Notes under the pieces: model-generated | What the model was told of the DNA's origin: nothing | Seen by the model: only the letters and a program-made list of their open reading frames with translations | Databases searched by the model: none | Program-made: the position numbers and the translations under genes | Part shown: piece by piece, positions 26,627 through 36,308 of the stretch | Position numbering within the stretch: position 1 is the first letter of the stretch | Layout: every line of letters starts with the position of its first letter | DNA from: Gaetbulibacter sp. 4G1 | Lineage (GTDB): Bacteria > Bacteroidota > Bacteroidia > Flavobacteriales > Flavobacteriaceae | Length of the DNA stretch: 64,000 nt | Direction of reading: 5' to 3' | Assembly (NCBI RefSeq): GCF_002741945.1 | Contig: NZ_MDVN01000001.1 | Location: 1-64,000, forward strand

Positions 26627-28840
26627 ATGACAGAGGAAGCCTTAGAAAAAGAAAATATTGCCATTACCAAAGCCTATAAAGAATTATTAAAGGTTAGCTA
26701 TCGTACACTCTCAAAAGAAGACAAAAAATTAATACGCAGTGCTTTTGATGTTGCACTTGATGCACATAAAGATCAGCGTAGAAAATCTGGAGAAGCTTAC
26801 ATTTTTCATCCTTTAGCAGTCGCTAAAATTGTAGCTCAAGAAATTGGTTTGGATGCCACATCTATTGCAGCGGCATTACTACACGATGTTGTTGAAGACA
26901 GCGAAGACTACTCAATATCAGATATAGAAGGGCTATTTGGAGAAACTGTTGCAAAGATTGTAAACGGGCTTACAAAAATATCTTCGCTTAAAAAAGATAT
27001 GGATATATCGCTTCAAGCTGAGAATTTTCGTAAAATGCTCCTTACATTAAATGATGATGTAAGAGTTATTATTATAAAAATTGCCGATAGACTTCATAAT
27101 ATGCAAACTATGGATTCTATGCGGGCAGATAAGCAAGTCAAAATAGCATCAGAAACCTTATACATATACGCGCCTTTAGCTCATAGAATTGGGTTATATA
27201 ATATTAAAACTGAGCTTGAAGATTTAGGTTTAAAATATACTGAGCCAGAAGTTTATAATGATATTTTAAACAAAATAAAAGAAAGCAAAGAAGAGCAAGA
27301 TAAATATATAGAAGCCTTTAGTCAAGTAATAAAAAATTCTTTAGATAAAGAATTAATGGATTACACTATTAAAGGACGACCAAAATCTATTTTTTCTATT
27401 CGCAGAAAAATGCAAAAACAAGGCGTTTCGTTTGATGAAGTTTACGACAAATTTGCCATTAGAATTATTTATAAAGGTGATGAAGAAAATGAAAAGTTTT
27501 TTGCTTGGAAAATATATTCAATTGTAACCGATCATTTTAGACCAAACCCTGTACGCCTTCGCGATTGGATTTCATCACCAAAAGGAACAGGTTACGAAGC
27601 ATTGCATATAACTGTAATGGGACCTAAAGGCCGATGGGTAGAAGTACAAATACGTAGCGAGCGTATGAATGAAATTGCCGAAAAAGGCTATGCAGCTCAC
27701 TATAAATACAAGCAAACTAACGAAAAAGAAGACAGTTTAGAAACTTGGATAAACAAACTCCAGGAAGCTTTAGAGAATCCTGATACTAATGCTGTTGATT
27801 TTGTTGAGCAATTCAAGTTAAACTTATATTCAAAAGAAATTTTTGTTTTTACACCAACAGGAGAATTAAAATCATTACCTAAAGGAGCTACTTCTCTAGA
27901 TTTTGCTTTTAGTATCCATACTGAAGTTGGTATGAAAACTCGTGGCGCAAAAGTAAACGGTAAATTAGTGCCTTTAAGTCACGAATTACAAAGTGGTGAT
28001 CAAGTAGATATTTTAACATCCGAAAGTGCAAAACCCAATGCCAATTGGTTAGATTATTCAACCACAGCAAGAGCCAGAAGCAAAATTAAATCGGCTTTAA
28101 AAGAAGACAAAAAACGTATTGGAGAAGAAGGCAAAGAAATATTGCGACGAAAATTAAAGCAACTTAAAATAACGCTTAACGAATCTTCAATAAATGAATT
28201 AGTTAACTATTTTAAATTAAAAACAAGTCTCGATTTATTTTATAGAGTGGGTATTGGTACTATAGATAATCCAATGCTTAAAGATTATGCTGCATCTAGA
28301 AGCAATGCTTTAATGAGTTTTATAAAAAATAAAATATCTAGAAAGCAAACCATAAAGAAAGAAGATTTAGAAAAAGAAGAAGTTACCGCTAAATATGATT
28401 CGCTTGTTTTTGGTAAAGAAGAAGAAAAACTAGACTATAAATTATCAAACTGCTGTAATCCTATTCCCGGTGATGATGTATTTGGGTTTTTAACAGTTAA
28501 TGAAGGTATTAAGGTTCATAAAAAAAACTGCCCAAATGCGCTAAGCTTGCAATCTAATTACGCGTACCGAATTATGCCTGCTAAATGGGTGGATTCATCG
28601 CAGCAAGAATTTTTGGTAAAAATTGTTATTACTGGAATTGATCATATTGGTTTGGTAAACGACATAACAAATATTATTTCAGAAAATATGCATGTAAACA
28701 TGAAAAGCATTAGTTTTGAAAGTGATGATGGGTTATTCTCTGGGAAAATTAATGTTGTTGTAAAGAATAATACCATTATAAAAAAGCTATTGGAAAAACT
28801 TAAAAAAATTAATGGCATAGATAAGGTTACTAGAGTGTAA
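26627..28840 (+). CDS. spoT: Bifunctional (p)ppGpp synthetase/hydrolase RelA/SpoT
   Basis: A 737-aa long RSH protein. The hydrolase domain has H61 in FHPLAVAK and HD at 86-87 (LLHDVVED), plus the second motif KIADRLHNMQT. The synthetase domain (~245-360) has GRPKSIFSIRRKM, FAIRIIY, GYEALH and EVQIRSERMNEIAEKG. A TGS domain begins near 403 (KEIFVFTPTGELKSLPKGAT). A zinc-finger/helical region (SNCCNPIPGDDVFGFLT) and an ACT domain (~660-737) complete it. Both halves look catalytically intact, so one enzyme probably makes and degrades the stringent alarmone. A fur-family gene and purA follow closely. Confidence 0.96.
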   Translation: MTEEALEKENIAITKAYKELLKVSYRTLSKEDKKLIRSAFDVALDAHKDQRRKSGEAYIFHPLAVAKIVAQEIGLDATSIAAALLHDVVEDSEDYSISDIEGLFGETVAKIVNGLTKISSLKKDMDISLQAENFRKMLLTLNDDVRVIIIKIADRLHNMQTMDSMRADKQVKIASETLYIYAPLAHRIGLYNIKTELEDLGLKYTEPEVYNDILNKIKESKEEQDKYIEAFSQVIKNSLDKELMDYTIKGRPKSIFSIRRKMQKQGVSFDEVYDKFAIRIIYKGDEENEKFFAWKIYSIVTDHFRPNPVRLRDWISSPKGTGYEALHITVMGPKGRWVEVQIRSERMNEIAEKGYAAHYKYKQTNEKEDSLETWINKLQEALENPDTNAVDFVEQFKLNLYSKEIFVFTPTGELKSLPKGATSLDFAFSIHTEVGMKTRGAKVNGKLVPLSHELQSGDQVDILTSESAKPNANWLDYSTTARARSKIKSALKEDKKRIGEEGKEILRRKLKQLKITLNESSINELVNYFKLKTSLDLFYRVGIGTIDNPMLKDYAASRSNALMSFIKNKISRKQTIKKEDLEKEEVTAKYDSLVFGKEEEKLDYKLSNCCNPIPGDDVFGFLTVNEGIKVHKKNCPNALSLQSNYAYRIMPAKWVDSSQQEFLVKIVITGIDHIGLVNDITNIISENMHVNMKSISFESDDGLFSGKINVVVKNNTIIKKLLEKLKKINGIDKVTRV

Positions 28841-28848
28841 AAAAAGTG

Positions 28849-28856
28849 TAAATTTG
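28849..28856 (+). promoter_or_regulatory. -7 box of the fur-family gene
   Basis: TAAATTTG matches TAnnTTTG and lies 10 bases before the ATG at 28867, just after the relA/spoT stop. The -33 position has no clear TTG. Confidence 0.4.
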
Positions 28857-28866
28857 CGACGAAATT

Positions 28867-29319
28867 ATGAATGCAAAAGCAGATACAAAAAATCAAGACA
28901 TAGTTAAAAGCGTATTTACTAGCTTTTTAGAAAGCAACGGGCATAGAAAAACTCCAGAGCGATACGCTATACTACAAGAAATTTATAATAGCAACGAACA
29001 CTTCGATATTGAGTCTTTATATCTTAATATGAAAAACAAGAAATATCGAGTTTCTCGTGCTACACTTTACAACACTATTGAATTACTTTTAGAATGTGGT
29101 TTAGTTAGAAAACATCAATTTGGACAAAACCAAGCGCATTACGAAAAATCATATTTCGATAGACAACACGATCATGTTATACTTACAGATACCGGTGAAG
29201 TTATTGAGTTTTGCGATCCGCGAATTCAATCCATAAAAAAAACCATCGAAGAAGTTTTTGATATCGAAATTAATAACCACTCACTTTATTTTTACGGAAA
29301 TAGAAAATCAACTAAATAA
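28867..29319 (+). CDS. Fur-family transcriptional repressor lacking the CxxC zinc motifs
   Basis: A 150-aa protein with the Fur winged helix ([36 protein letters not shown]) and dimerisation domain ([30 protein letters not shown]). Regulatory-metal ligands of the HDH type are present. Both structural-zinc CxxC pairs of classic Fur are absent: the first has become LTDT and the C-terminal tail ends at NRKSTK. It could be Fur, PerR or Zur in function; the sequence does not decide. It lies 26 bp after relA/spoT and 12 bp before purA, with a possible promoter of its own. Confidence 0.88.
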   Translation: MNAKADTKNQDIVKSVFTSFLESNGHRKTPERYAILQEIYNSNEHFDIESLYLNMKNKKYRVSRATLYNTIELLLECGLVRKHQFGQNQAHYEKSYFDRQHDHVILTDTGEVIEFCDPRIQSIKKTIEEVFDIEINNHSLYFYGNRKSTK

Positions 29320-29331
29320 CTAATTTTTACA

Positions 29332-30618
29332 ATGGCAGTAGATTTACTACTAGGATTACAATGGGGAGACGAAGGCAAAGGAAAAATTGTTGACGTACTA
29401 ACATCCAACTACAATATTATTGCTCGTTTTCAAGGTGGTCCAAATGCAGGACATACCCTAGTTTTTAACGGAAGAAAACATGTTTTACATACCATTCCGT
29501 CTGGGATTTTTCATGACGATGCAACAAATTTAGTAGGAAATGGGGTAGTTATTGACCCTGTTATCTTTAAAAAAGAACTAGATAAATTAGAAGAACAAGA
29601 TGTAGATTATAGAAAATCGCTTCTTATTTCTCGCAAAGCTCATATTATTTTACCTACCCATCGTTTGTTAGATGCTGCTAGTGAAGCCTCAAAAGGAAAA
29701 GCTAAAATTGGGTCTACACTTAAAGGTATCGGTCCAACTTATATGGATAAAACTGGTCGTAATGGTATTCGTGTTGGCGATTTAGAGTTAAGCGATTGGA
29801 AAACACGCTATAGAGCTTTAGCAAATAAGCATGAATCAATGATTTCTTTTTATAATGTTGATGTTCAATACGATTTAACCGAATTAGAAAAAGAGTTTTT
29901 TGAAGCTGTAAAAGTTTTAAAATCTTTAAAATTTATTGATTCTGAAGAATATATTTATCAAGCACAAAAATCTGGACAAACTATTTTAGCCGAAGGTGCT
30001 CAAGGCTCATTACTCGATATTGATTTTGGTACGTATCCTTTTGTAACTTCAAGTAACACTACAGCAGCTGGTGCTTGTACAGGTTTAGGTGTATCGCCTA
30101 ATCAAATCGGTGATGTTTTCGGAATTTTTAAAGCCTATACAACCCGTGTGGGTTCTGGCCCATTCCCTACCGAATTGTTTGATGAAGATGGAGCAACTAT
30201 GGCAAAAGTTGGTAACGAATTTGGTGCAACAACAGGAAGACCAAGACGTTGTGGCTGGTTAGATTTAATTGCCTTAAAATATGCATGTCAAGTAAACGGT
30301 GTAACACAATTAATGATGATGAAAGGCGACGTACTTTCTGGTTTTAAAACCTTAAAAGTATGTACGGCATATAAATATAAAGGAGAAGTTATAAAACATT
30401 TCCCTTACAATATCGAGCCAGAAAATGTAGAGCCTATTTACTCTGAATTTAGTGGTTGGAGCGAAGATTTAACTGAAATGTCTGAGGCTTCTCAATTACC
30501 AAAAGCATTAAATGAGTATATAGAGTTTTTAGAAAAAGAGCTGGAAATTCCAATTACCATTGTTTCTGTTGGTCCAGATAGAAAACAAACTATTTTTAGA
30601 CAACAACTGGTTTCTTAA
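29332..30618 (+). CDS. purA: Adenylosuccinate synthase
   Basis: A 428-aa GTP-dependent enzyme joining IMP and aspartate in AMP synthesis. The catalytic start LGLQWGDEGKGKIVD (Asp13 region), GGPNAGHT, STLKGIGPTY, EGAQGSLLDIDFGTYPFVTS, and the GTP/Asp-loop TTTGRPRRCGWLD are all intact. Normal length. Twelve bases separate it from the fur-family gene, so they are likely one transcript. A strong terminator follows. Confidence 0.98.
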   Translation: MAVDLLLGLQWGDEGKGKIVDVLTSNYNIIARFQGGPNAGHTLVFNGRKHVLHTIPSGIFHDDATNLVGNGVVIDPVIFKKELDKLEEQDVDYRKSLLISRKAHIILPTHRLLDAASEASKGKAKIGSTLKGIGPTYMDKTGRNGIRVGDLELSDWKTRYRALANKHESMISFYNVDVQYDLTELEKEFFEAVKVLKSLKFIDSEEYIYQAQKSGQTILAEGAQGSLLDIDFGTYPFVTSSNTTAAGACTGLGVSPNQIGDVFGIFKAYTTRVGSGPFPTELFDEDGATMAKVGNEFGATTGRPRRCGWLDLIALKYACQVNGVTQLMMMKGDVLSGFKTLKVCTAYKYKGEVIKHFPYNIEPENVEPIYSEFSGWSEDLTEMSEASQLPKALNEYIEFLEKELEIPITIVSVGPDRKQTIFRQQLVS

Positions 30619-30645
30619 AAGCTTAAACAAATATTTTGAATAAAT

Positions 30646-30679
30646 AAAAAGACTACTTTCTAAGTAGTCTTTTTATTTA
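30646..30679 (+). terminator. Intrinsic terminator after purA
   Basis: A perfect 12-bp stem (30646-30657 with 30663-30674) with a 5-base loop and a T-rich end. It closes the purA unit only 15 bases before the next ATG. Confidence 0.9.
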
Positions 30680-30689
30680 TATTTGATTT

Positions 30690-31625
30690 ATGAAAAATAT
30701 AATACAAATCTTCCTTCTAGTGTTCTCAATTTGCGTTTATTCTCAAAACAACTCTATAGATTCTTTAGAGCTTACAAATAAAACCAGAATTGAAGTCGAT
30801 TTACTTAAAATAACCCAAACTCCGAAAAGTAGAAATTATCAAAATATAAAATCCTTAAATACTGTAGCAGATTATATAAAATCTGAATTAATCAAGGCTT
30901 GCGATTCCGTTATTTTCCAACCATACAAAGTAAACGGAGCCATTTATAAAAATGTTATCGGCTCCATTGGTATAGAGCACAAAAAGCGTATTATTATTGG
31001 GGCACATTATGATGTATGCGGCAATCAGCAAGGGGCAGATGATAATGCTAGTGGCGTTGTAGGATTACTTGAACTAGCACGCTTGCTTTCAAAAGAGCAA
31101 TTAAAATACAGAATAGATTTTGTAGCCTACACCTTAGAAGAACCTCCATTTTTTAGAACCAAACAAATGGGAAGCTATGTTCATGCTAACTATTTACACA
31201 CAAACAACATTCCTGTAAAAGGTATGATTTGTTTAGAAATGATTGGGTATTACAGTCAAAAAAAAGGATCTCAAAATTATCCAATACAAGAAATGGCTAT
31301 AGAATATGGCACTATTGCCGATTTTATTACTGTAGTACAAAGTGAAAAAAGTGGTGCGTTTGGGAAGCAAATTGAACTACTAATGAAACAACAGCATGTA
31401 ATTAAAACTAACTCTTTTAAAGGCTCTAGTTTGGTTGCAGGTGTAGATTACTCTGACCATTTAAACTATTGGAATTTTGACTTCCCTGCAGTAATGATTA
31501 CAAATACCGCTTTTTATAGAAATAAAAATTATCACACTAAAGACGATACTATCGAAACTTTAGATATTGATAAAATGAGAGCTGTTATAAAGCAATTATA
31601 TTTAACCATTAAAAATTTAAAATAA
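30690..31625 (+). CDS. Secreted M28-family zinc metallopeptidase
   Basis: A 311-aa protein with a signal peptide (MKNIIQIFLLVFSICVYSQ). The M28 zinc-binding residues are visible: H106 in GAHYDV, D117 or D118 in GADDNASG, E150/E151 in TLEEPPF, an EMIGYY segment and a C-terminal DH (YSDHLNYW). The family removes N-terminal amino acids or cyclises glutamine in the periplasm. It lacks any T9SS sorting domain, so it is probably periplasmic. It starts 15 bp after the purA terminator. Confidence 0.88.
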   Translation: MKNIIQIFLLVFSICVYSQNNSIDSLELTNKTRIEVDLLKITQTPKSRNYQNIKSLNTVADYIKSELIKACDSVIFQPYKVNGAIYKNVIGSIGIEHKKRIIIGAHYDVCGNQQGADDNASGVVGLLELARLLSKEQLKYRIDFVAYTLEEPPFFRTKQMGSYVHANYLHTNNIPVKGMICLEMIGYYSQKKGSQNYPIQEMAIEYGTIADFITVVQSEKSGAFGKQIELLMKQQHVIKTNSFKGSSLVAGVDYSDHLNYWNFDFPAVMITNTAFYRNKNYHTKDDTIETLDIDKMRAVIKQLYLTIKNLK

Positions 31626-31709
31626 TCACGCTTTAAAATCATAAAAAAAACACAACAGATAATTAAACATTATTATTATCGTTATTTTTGCTACAAACAA
31701 ATATTTACT

Positions 31710-33527
31710 TTGAGACTATCTTATCTTTTTTATATCCTACTTTTTATTGTTTTAGGGCAACCCCAATTTAGTCAAGCTCAAAAAAAAATAAAAATTGAGT
31801 ACTCAGGTTTTTTAAACTTTGATGAACTTAAATATCCTGGAGCAAAAATTTTAACCCGAGATGATTCAGAACAGGTACATATTATCCATGAAGATATTAA
31901 TATGTGGTGCGATAGAGCCATCCATTATGGTAAAGAAGATTTTATTGAAGCTTATGGTAATGTAATTATAAAACAGGGAGATACCATAACTATGATGTCA
32001 AAATATGTTGAATATAGTGGTATAACACAATTAGCATTTGCCAGTGGCGATGTGGTTTTAGAAAACCCTGATTCAAAAATTTCGTCTGACACATTATATT
32101 TTGATCGTGTAAAACAACAAGCGTTTTATAGAAACGGTGGTAATGTAGAAATTGACTCTTCAGGAACTATTACCAGTAAAATTGGGCGCTATTACATGGA
32201 TGCAAAAAAGTATAAGTTTGTAGAAGATGTAGTTTTAACTAATGATAGTACAGTAGTAAATTCCAATTACTTTGACTTTTATGATGAAACTGGTCATGCC
32301 TACCTCTTTGGCCCTTCAACCATAACTACACCCGAAAGCAAAACCTATTGTGAAAAGGGCTTTTACGATACCGAAACTAAAATAGGATATGCAGTAAAAA
32401 AAGCAAAAATAGATTATGAAAGCAGAACCATAGAAGGTGATAGCTTATATTTTGATAACAATACTAGTTTTGCATCTGCTACCAATAATATTACTGTAAC
32501 TGACACAATAAACAAAAGCATTATAAAAGGGCATTATGCTGAAGTATACAAGCAAAAAGATTCTATGTTTATAACAAAACGTGCTTTAGCTATTACTGAA
32601 CAACAAAAAGATTCTATTTATATACATGCCGATACTCTTATGGTTACAGGCAAGCCTGAAAAAAGAATAACTAGAGCCTTTAGAAATGCTCGCCTTTTTA
32701 AATCGGACATGAGTGCTAAAGCAGATTCTATACATTCGAATCAAGAAACTGGCTTAACAAAACTTATAAATATTTCGCGTTTTGATAATGATGATGCCTT
32801 TTCTGTAAAACGAAAACCTATCCTTTGGAATATTAAAAATCAAATGACTGGTGATACTATTCATTTAAAATCTAATCCTGAAAACGAAAAATTAGATTCG
32901 CTTATTGTATTTGACAATGCCTTTATTATTAGTAAAGACACTTTGGATGCAGGCTACAATCAAATAAATGGTAAAAAACTAGTGGGCTTATTTGATGATG
33001 ATAATGAGTTATATCAAGTAGATATTTTAAAAAATGCACAATCTATTTACTATTTTAGAAATGACCTAAACGAACTTATTGGTATAGATAAATCAAAATC
33101 TGGAAGCATTAAAATTTCTATAGTAAATCGGGACATTGAGGAAGTAAGGAAAATTAATCAAATAGATGGCGATATTTACCCAGAATCTAAGTATCCAAAA
33201 AACGAAAAGCTTTTAAAAGGTTTTGATTGGAGAGAAGATGAGCGCCCTAATAGTGTTAAAGACTTATTCGCAGATGATCCTCCTCTAGTTTTGCCAGTTA
33301 TAAAAGGTTTGGAAGATTATGTACCTCAAAAAGATTATGTAGATGAAGATGTACTGGAACGTATTAAAAAAGCAGAAAAAGAAGCTAAACCAACTTCAAA
33401 AGAAAAATCTAAAGCTTCAAGGAATTTGCCTAAACCAACTAAAAAGAAAATTATTCCACCCAAGCTAACGGAGGCAGATAAAAAGAAGTTAAATAATGCC
33501 AGTGGTGTCTCAAAAGAGCAACAATAA
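31710..33527 (+). CDS. OstA-like (LptA/OstA-domain) exported protein
   Basis: A 605-aa exported protein that starts with TTG; no ATG occurs before residue ~65, and only this start gives the signal peptide MRLSYLFYILLFIVLGQPQF (cleavage after SQAQ). The N-terminal half has repeated OstA/LptA beta-jelly-roll units (AIHYGKEDFIEAYGNVIIKQ, GDTITMMSKYVEY, DTLYFDRVKQQAFYRNGGNV). These form the LPS-binding bridge in LptA and LptD. The C-terminal ~60 residues are a lysine/proline-rich tail. It probably helps move LPS or lipid A to the outer membrane. The following aminotransferase gene starts on the very next base. Confidence 0.85.
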   Translation: MRLSYLFYILLFIVLGQPQFSQAQKKIKIEYSGFLNFDELKYPGAKILTRDDSEQVHIIHEDINMWCDRAIHYGKEDFIEAYGNVIIKQGDTITMMSKYVEYSGITQLAFASGDVVLENPDSKISSDTLYFDRVKQQAFYRNGGNVEIDSSGTITSKIGRYYMDAKKYKFVEDVVLTNDSTVVNSNYFDFYDETGHAYLFGPSTITTPESKTYCEKGFYDTETKIGYAVKKAKIDYESRTIEGDSLYFDNNTSFASATNNITVTDTINKSIIKGHYAEVYKQKDSMFITKRALAITEQQKDSIYIHADTLMVTGKPEKRITRAFRNARLFKSDMSAKADSIHSNQETGLTKLINISRFDNDDAFSVKRKPILWNIKNQMTGDTIHLKSNPENEKLDSLIVFDNAFIISKDTLDAGYNQINGKKLVGLFDDDNELYQVDILKNAQSIYYFRNDLNELIGIDKSKSGSIKISIVNRDIEEVRKINQIDGDIYPESKYPKNEKLLKGFDWREDERPNSVKDLFADDPPLVLPVIKGLEDYVPQKDYVDEDVLERIKKAEKEAKPTSKEKSKASRNLPKPTKKKIIPPKLTEADKKKLNNASGVSKEQQ

Positions 33528-34715
33528 ATGACATCCGATTTTTTTAAATATCAAGCACAAACCTCTCCTCATCCTTTAGCCATGGAAATTTCTCATGCTA
33601 ATGGTTCATACATTTATGATATTAATAATAAAGCCTATCTGGATTTTGTAGCTGGGGTTTCTGCATGTACACTAGGGCATAACTACCCAAAAGTAGTTAA
33701 TGCCATAAAATCTCAATTAGATAAGTATATGCATGTTATGGTTTATGGAGAATATATTCAAAAACCAGCAGTAGAGCTCACAAAACTATTGGCAGAACAA
33801 CTCCCACAATCTTTAGAAAAAACCTATTTAACAAATTCTGGAACCGAAGCTATTGAAGGTGCATTAAAATTAGCAAAACGAGCTACAGGACGAATCGAAA
33901 TTATAGCTGCAAATAAAGGGTATCATGGTAATACCATGGGGTCAATGAGTGTTATGGGCTATGAAGAACGTAAACAAGCCTTTCGTCCATTGCTGCCAGG
34001 GGTTAGGTTCATTGATTTTAATAAAGAAGCAGACTTAAAGCATATTACTACTAAAACCGCTTGTGTTATTTTAGAAACCATTCAAGGTGGTGCAGGTTTT
34101 ATCGAACCAGAAAATGATTATTTAAAAAAAGTTAGAAGTCGTTGTAATGAAATTGGAGCCTTATTGATTTTAGATGAAATCCAACCTGGGATAGGTAGAA
34201 CAGGCAAGCTTTTTGGTTTTCAGCATTATAATTGCATTCCAGATATTTTGGTTACAGGAAAAGGTTTAGGTGGAGGAATGCCAATTGGCGCATTTACAGC
34301 TTCTAGCAAGCTCATGGATTTACTAAGTAATAAACCCAAGTTGGGTCATATAACAACCTTTGGAGGGCATCCAGTTATTGCAGCTTCAGCTTTAGCAACT
34401 TTACAAGAGGTAATCCAAAGTAATTTAATGCAACAAGCTTTAGAAAAAGAGCAACTATTCCGAAAACTTTTAGTCCATCCCTTAATTCAAGAAATACGTG
34501 GTAAAGGATTAATGCTTGCCATAATTACACCTTCTGATGCTATTACAAATTCGCTAATTCTTAAATGTCAAGATGCTGGTTTAATACTTTTTTGGCTTCT
34601 TTTTGAGCCTAAAGCAGTAAGAATTACACCCCCTCTTACCATCTCAAATGAAGAAATTGCTAAAGGATGCTCTATTATTATTGATATTTTGAATACTATT
34701 CAGCAAGAAAATTAA
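33528..34715 (+). CDS. Class III pyridoxal-phosphate aminotransferase (ArgD-like)
   Basis: A 395-aa class III aminotransferase. Seen: YLDFVAGVSACTLGHNYPKV, the PLP-phosphate contact NSGTEAIEGALKLAKRATG, ILDEIQPGIGRTGKLFGF and the Schiff-base lysine in ILVTGKGLGGGMPIGAF. The C-terminal contacts include TTFGGHPVIAASALATL. It is related to acetylornithine/ornithine aminotransferases, but no arginine genes are near, so the substrate is open. Its ATG directly abuts the OstA-like stop, so translation is probably coupled. Confidence 0.9.
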   Translation: MTSDFFKYQAQTSPHPLAMEISHANGSYIYDINNKAYLDFVAGVSACTLGHNYPKVVNAIKSQLDKYMHVMVYGEYIQKPAVELTKLLAEQLPQSLEKTYLTNSGTEAIEGALKLAKRATGRIEIIAANKGYHGNTMGSMSVMGYEERKQAFRPLLPGVRFIDFNKEADLKHITTKTACVILETIQGGAGFIEPENDYLKKVRSRCNEIGALLILDEIQPGIGRTGKLFGFQHYNCIPDILVTGKGLGGGMPIGAFTASSKLMDLLSNKPKLGHITTFGGHPVIAASALATLQEVIQSNLMQQALEKEQLFRKLLVHPLIQEIRGKGLMLAIITPSDAITNSLILKCQDAGLILFWLLFEPKAVRITPPLTISNEEIAKGCSIIIDILNTIQQEN

Positions 34716-34866
34716 TTTTCAATCTGTTGAAAATCAAACAAAACCGTATTCAAAACCACATTTTTAGTACAACTGTTGATTACTTTGTTAAAAACATTTG
34801 GGATATAAGCCTTAAGAATTAGAATAGAGCCTTAAATTTATTAACGAAGAAACTTACAATGTGCTT

Positions 34867-36255
34867 ATGGAGTTTAGTCATAATGACAACAACAATTTGC
34901 CTCTTACAAAGTTTGAATCGATGTTAAAAACTAATCATGTTTTATTCTTCGATTCAGAAGAATTTGAAAACATCATTCACCACTATCTTAATCAGGGTAA
35001 AATTGCTTTAGCAAAAAAAGCCATTAAATTAGGTTTAGATCAGCACCCAACTTCAATTAATTTAAAACTTTTTAAGGTAGAGATTTATGTTTTTGAAGAT
35101 AAATTAGCTGATGCCGATGCTTTGCTAAATGAGCTTTACTCTTTAAGTCCTCTAAACGAAGAAATTTATATTCAGAAAGCAAATGTTTTATCAAAAAAAG
35201 ATGAGCACTTAAAAGCTATTGAGGTTTTAAAAAAAGCACTAAAGCTTACAGATGATGTTGTAGATCTGTATTCCTTAATAGGAATGGAGTATCTGTTTTT
35301 AGATAGATTTGAAGATGCCAAAACATACTTCATGAAATGTTTAGAGCAAGATTTAGATGATTACTCTGCTCTATATAATGTTATTTATTGCTTTGAATTT
35401 CTTAACCAAAACGAGGATGCAATATCCTACTTAAATGTGTTTTTAGATAAAAACCCATATTGCGAAGTTGCATGGCATCAATTAGGAAAGCAATATGTAA
35501 TTTTAAAAAAATATAAAAAAGCGTTAGCAGCTTATGATTTTGCTATTATTTCTGACGACACATTTGTTGGTGCGTATTTGGAGCGCGGAAAAGTTCTTGA
35601 AGAGTTAAAGCGCTACGAAGATGCAATTGAAAATTATAATATCTCTCTTCAATTAGATGAGCCAACCTCTTTTGCACTATTACGAGTTGGTAATTGTTAC
35701 GAGAAATTAAAGAATGACGACTTAGCAGTTCAATATTACTACAGAACTGTGCATGAAGACCCTTTATTAGATAAAGGATGGATTGCTATTACTAAGTTTT
35801 ATAATAAAAAAAGAAACTACCAAAAAGCGTTATATTATATTAATAAAGCTATTAATATTGATACAGAGAATGTAATGTATTGGAAGTTATATTCGCAAAT
35901 CAATCAACGTTTAAAGCTATATGAAGAAGCAGAACGCGGATACAAAAAAACTTTAGAATTAGGCAATTACGAACTAAACACATGGTTATCTCGAGGAGAT
36001 TTGCTAATTAAATTGGGTGAGCCCCAAGCTGCAATATATAATTTTGAACAAGCTATTGAGTTTTATCCAGAAAATGCTGAAATAGAATTCAGATTAGCCG
36101 GACTTTATTTTTCTTTAAATGAAAAAAGCAAAGGCACTTTTTATTTAAAAAATGGATTAAAGCATAACGAAGAATACAACTTTATAATTGAAGAACTTTT
36201 TCCTGAAGTTTCTAATAAAATCTTTGTAAAAAACTTACTAAAAACAAATCTATAA
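34867..36255 (+). CDS. Tetratricopeptide repeat protein
   Basis: A 462-aa cytoplasmic protein made almost wholly of TPR helices (~45-440), for example DLYSLIGMEYLFLDRFEDAK, AYLERGKVLEELKRYEDAIE and VMYWKLYSQINQRLKLYEEA. It has no signal peptide or membrane segment. The frame also has a GTG at 34861, but the ATG two codons later is the more likely start. It is a protein-protein scaffold without an assignable partner. It lies upstream of the two DUF368 genes (53-bp gap). Confidence 0.88.
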   Translation: MEFSHNDNNNLPLTKFESMLKTNHVLFFDSEEFENIIHHYLNQGKIALAKKAIKLGLDQHPTSINLKLFKVEIYVFEDKLADADALLNELYSLSPLNEEIYIQKANVLSKKDEHLKAIEVLKKALKLTDDVVDLYSLIGMEYLFLDRFEDAKTYFMKCLEQDLDDYSALYNVIYCFEFLNQNEDAISYLNVFLDKNPYCEVAWHQLGKQYVILKKYKKALAAYDFAIISDDTFVGAYLERGKVLEELKRYEDAIENYNISLQLDEPTSFALLRVGNCYEKLKNDDLAVQYYYRTVHEDPLLDKGWIAITKFYNKKRNYQKALYYINKAINIDTENVMYWKLYSQINQRLKLYEEAERGYKKTLELGNYELNTWLSRGDLLIKLGEPQAAIYNFEQAIEFYPENAEIEFRLAGLYFSLNEKSKGTFYLKNGLKHNEEYNFIIEELFPEVSNKIFVKNLLKTNL

Positions 36256-36308
36256 GTAAACGTTTCACTAAAATGCATACCTTTGGTTTAAGCAAAAATT
36301 AACAAAGT

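Noticed and set aside
34715-34734. Hairpin (ATTTTCAA / TTGAAAAT) after the aminotransferase gene
   Set aside because: Only 8 bp, AT-rich and without a T tract; not enough to call a terminator.
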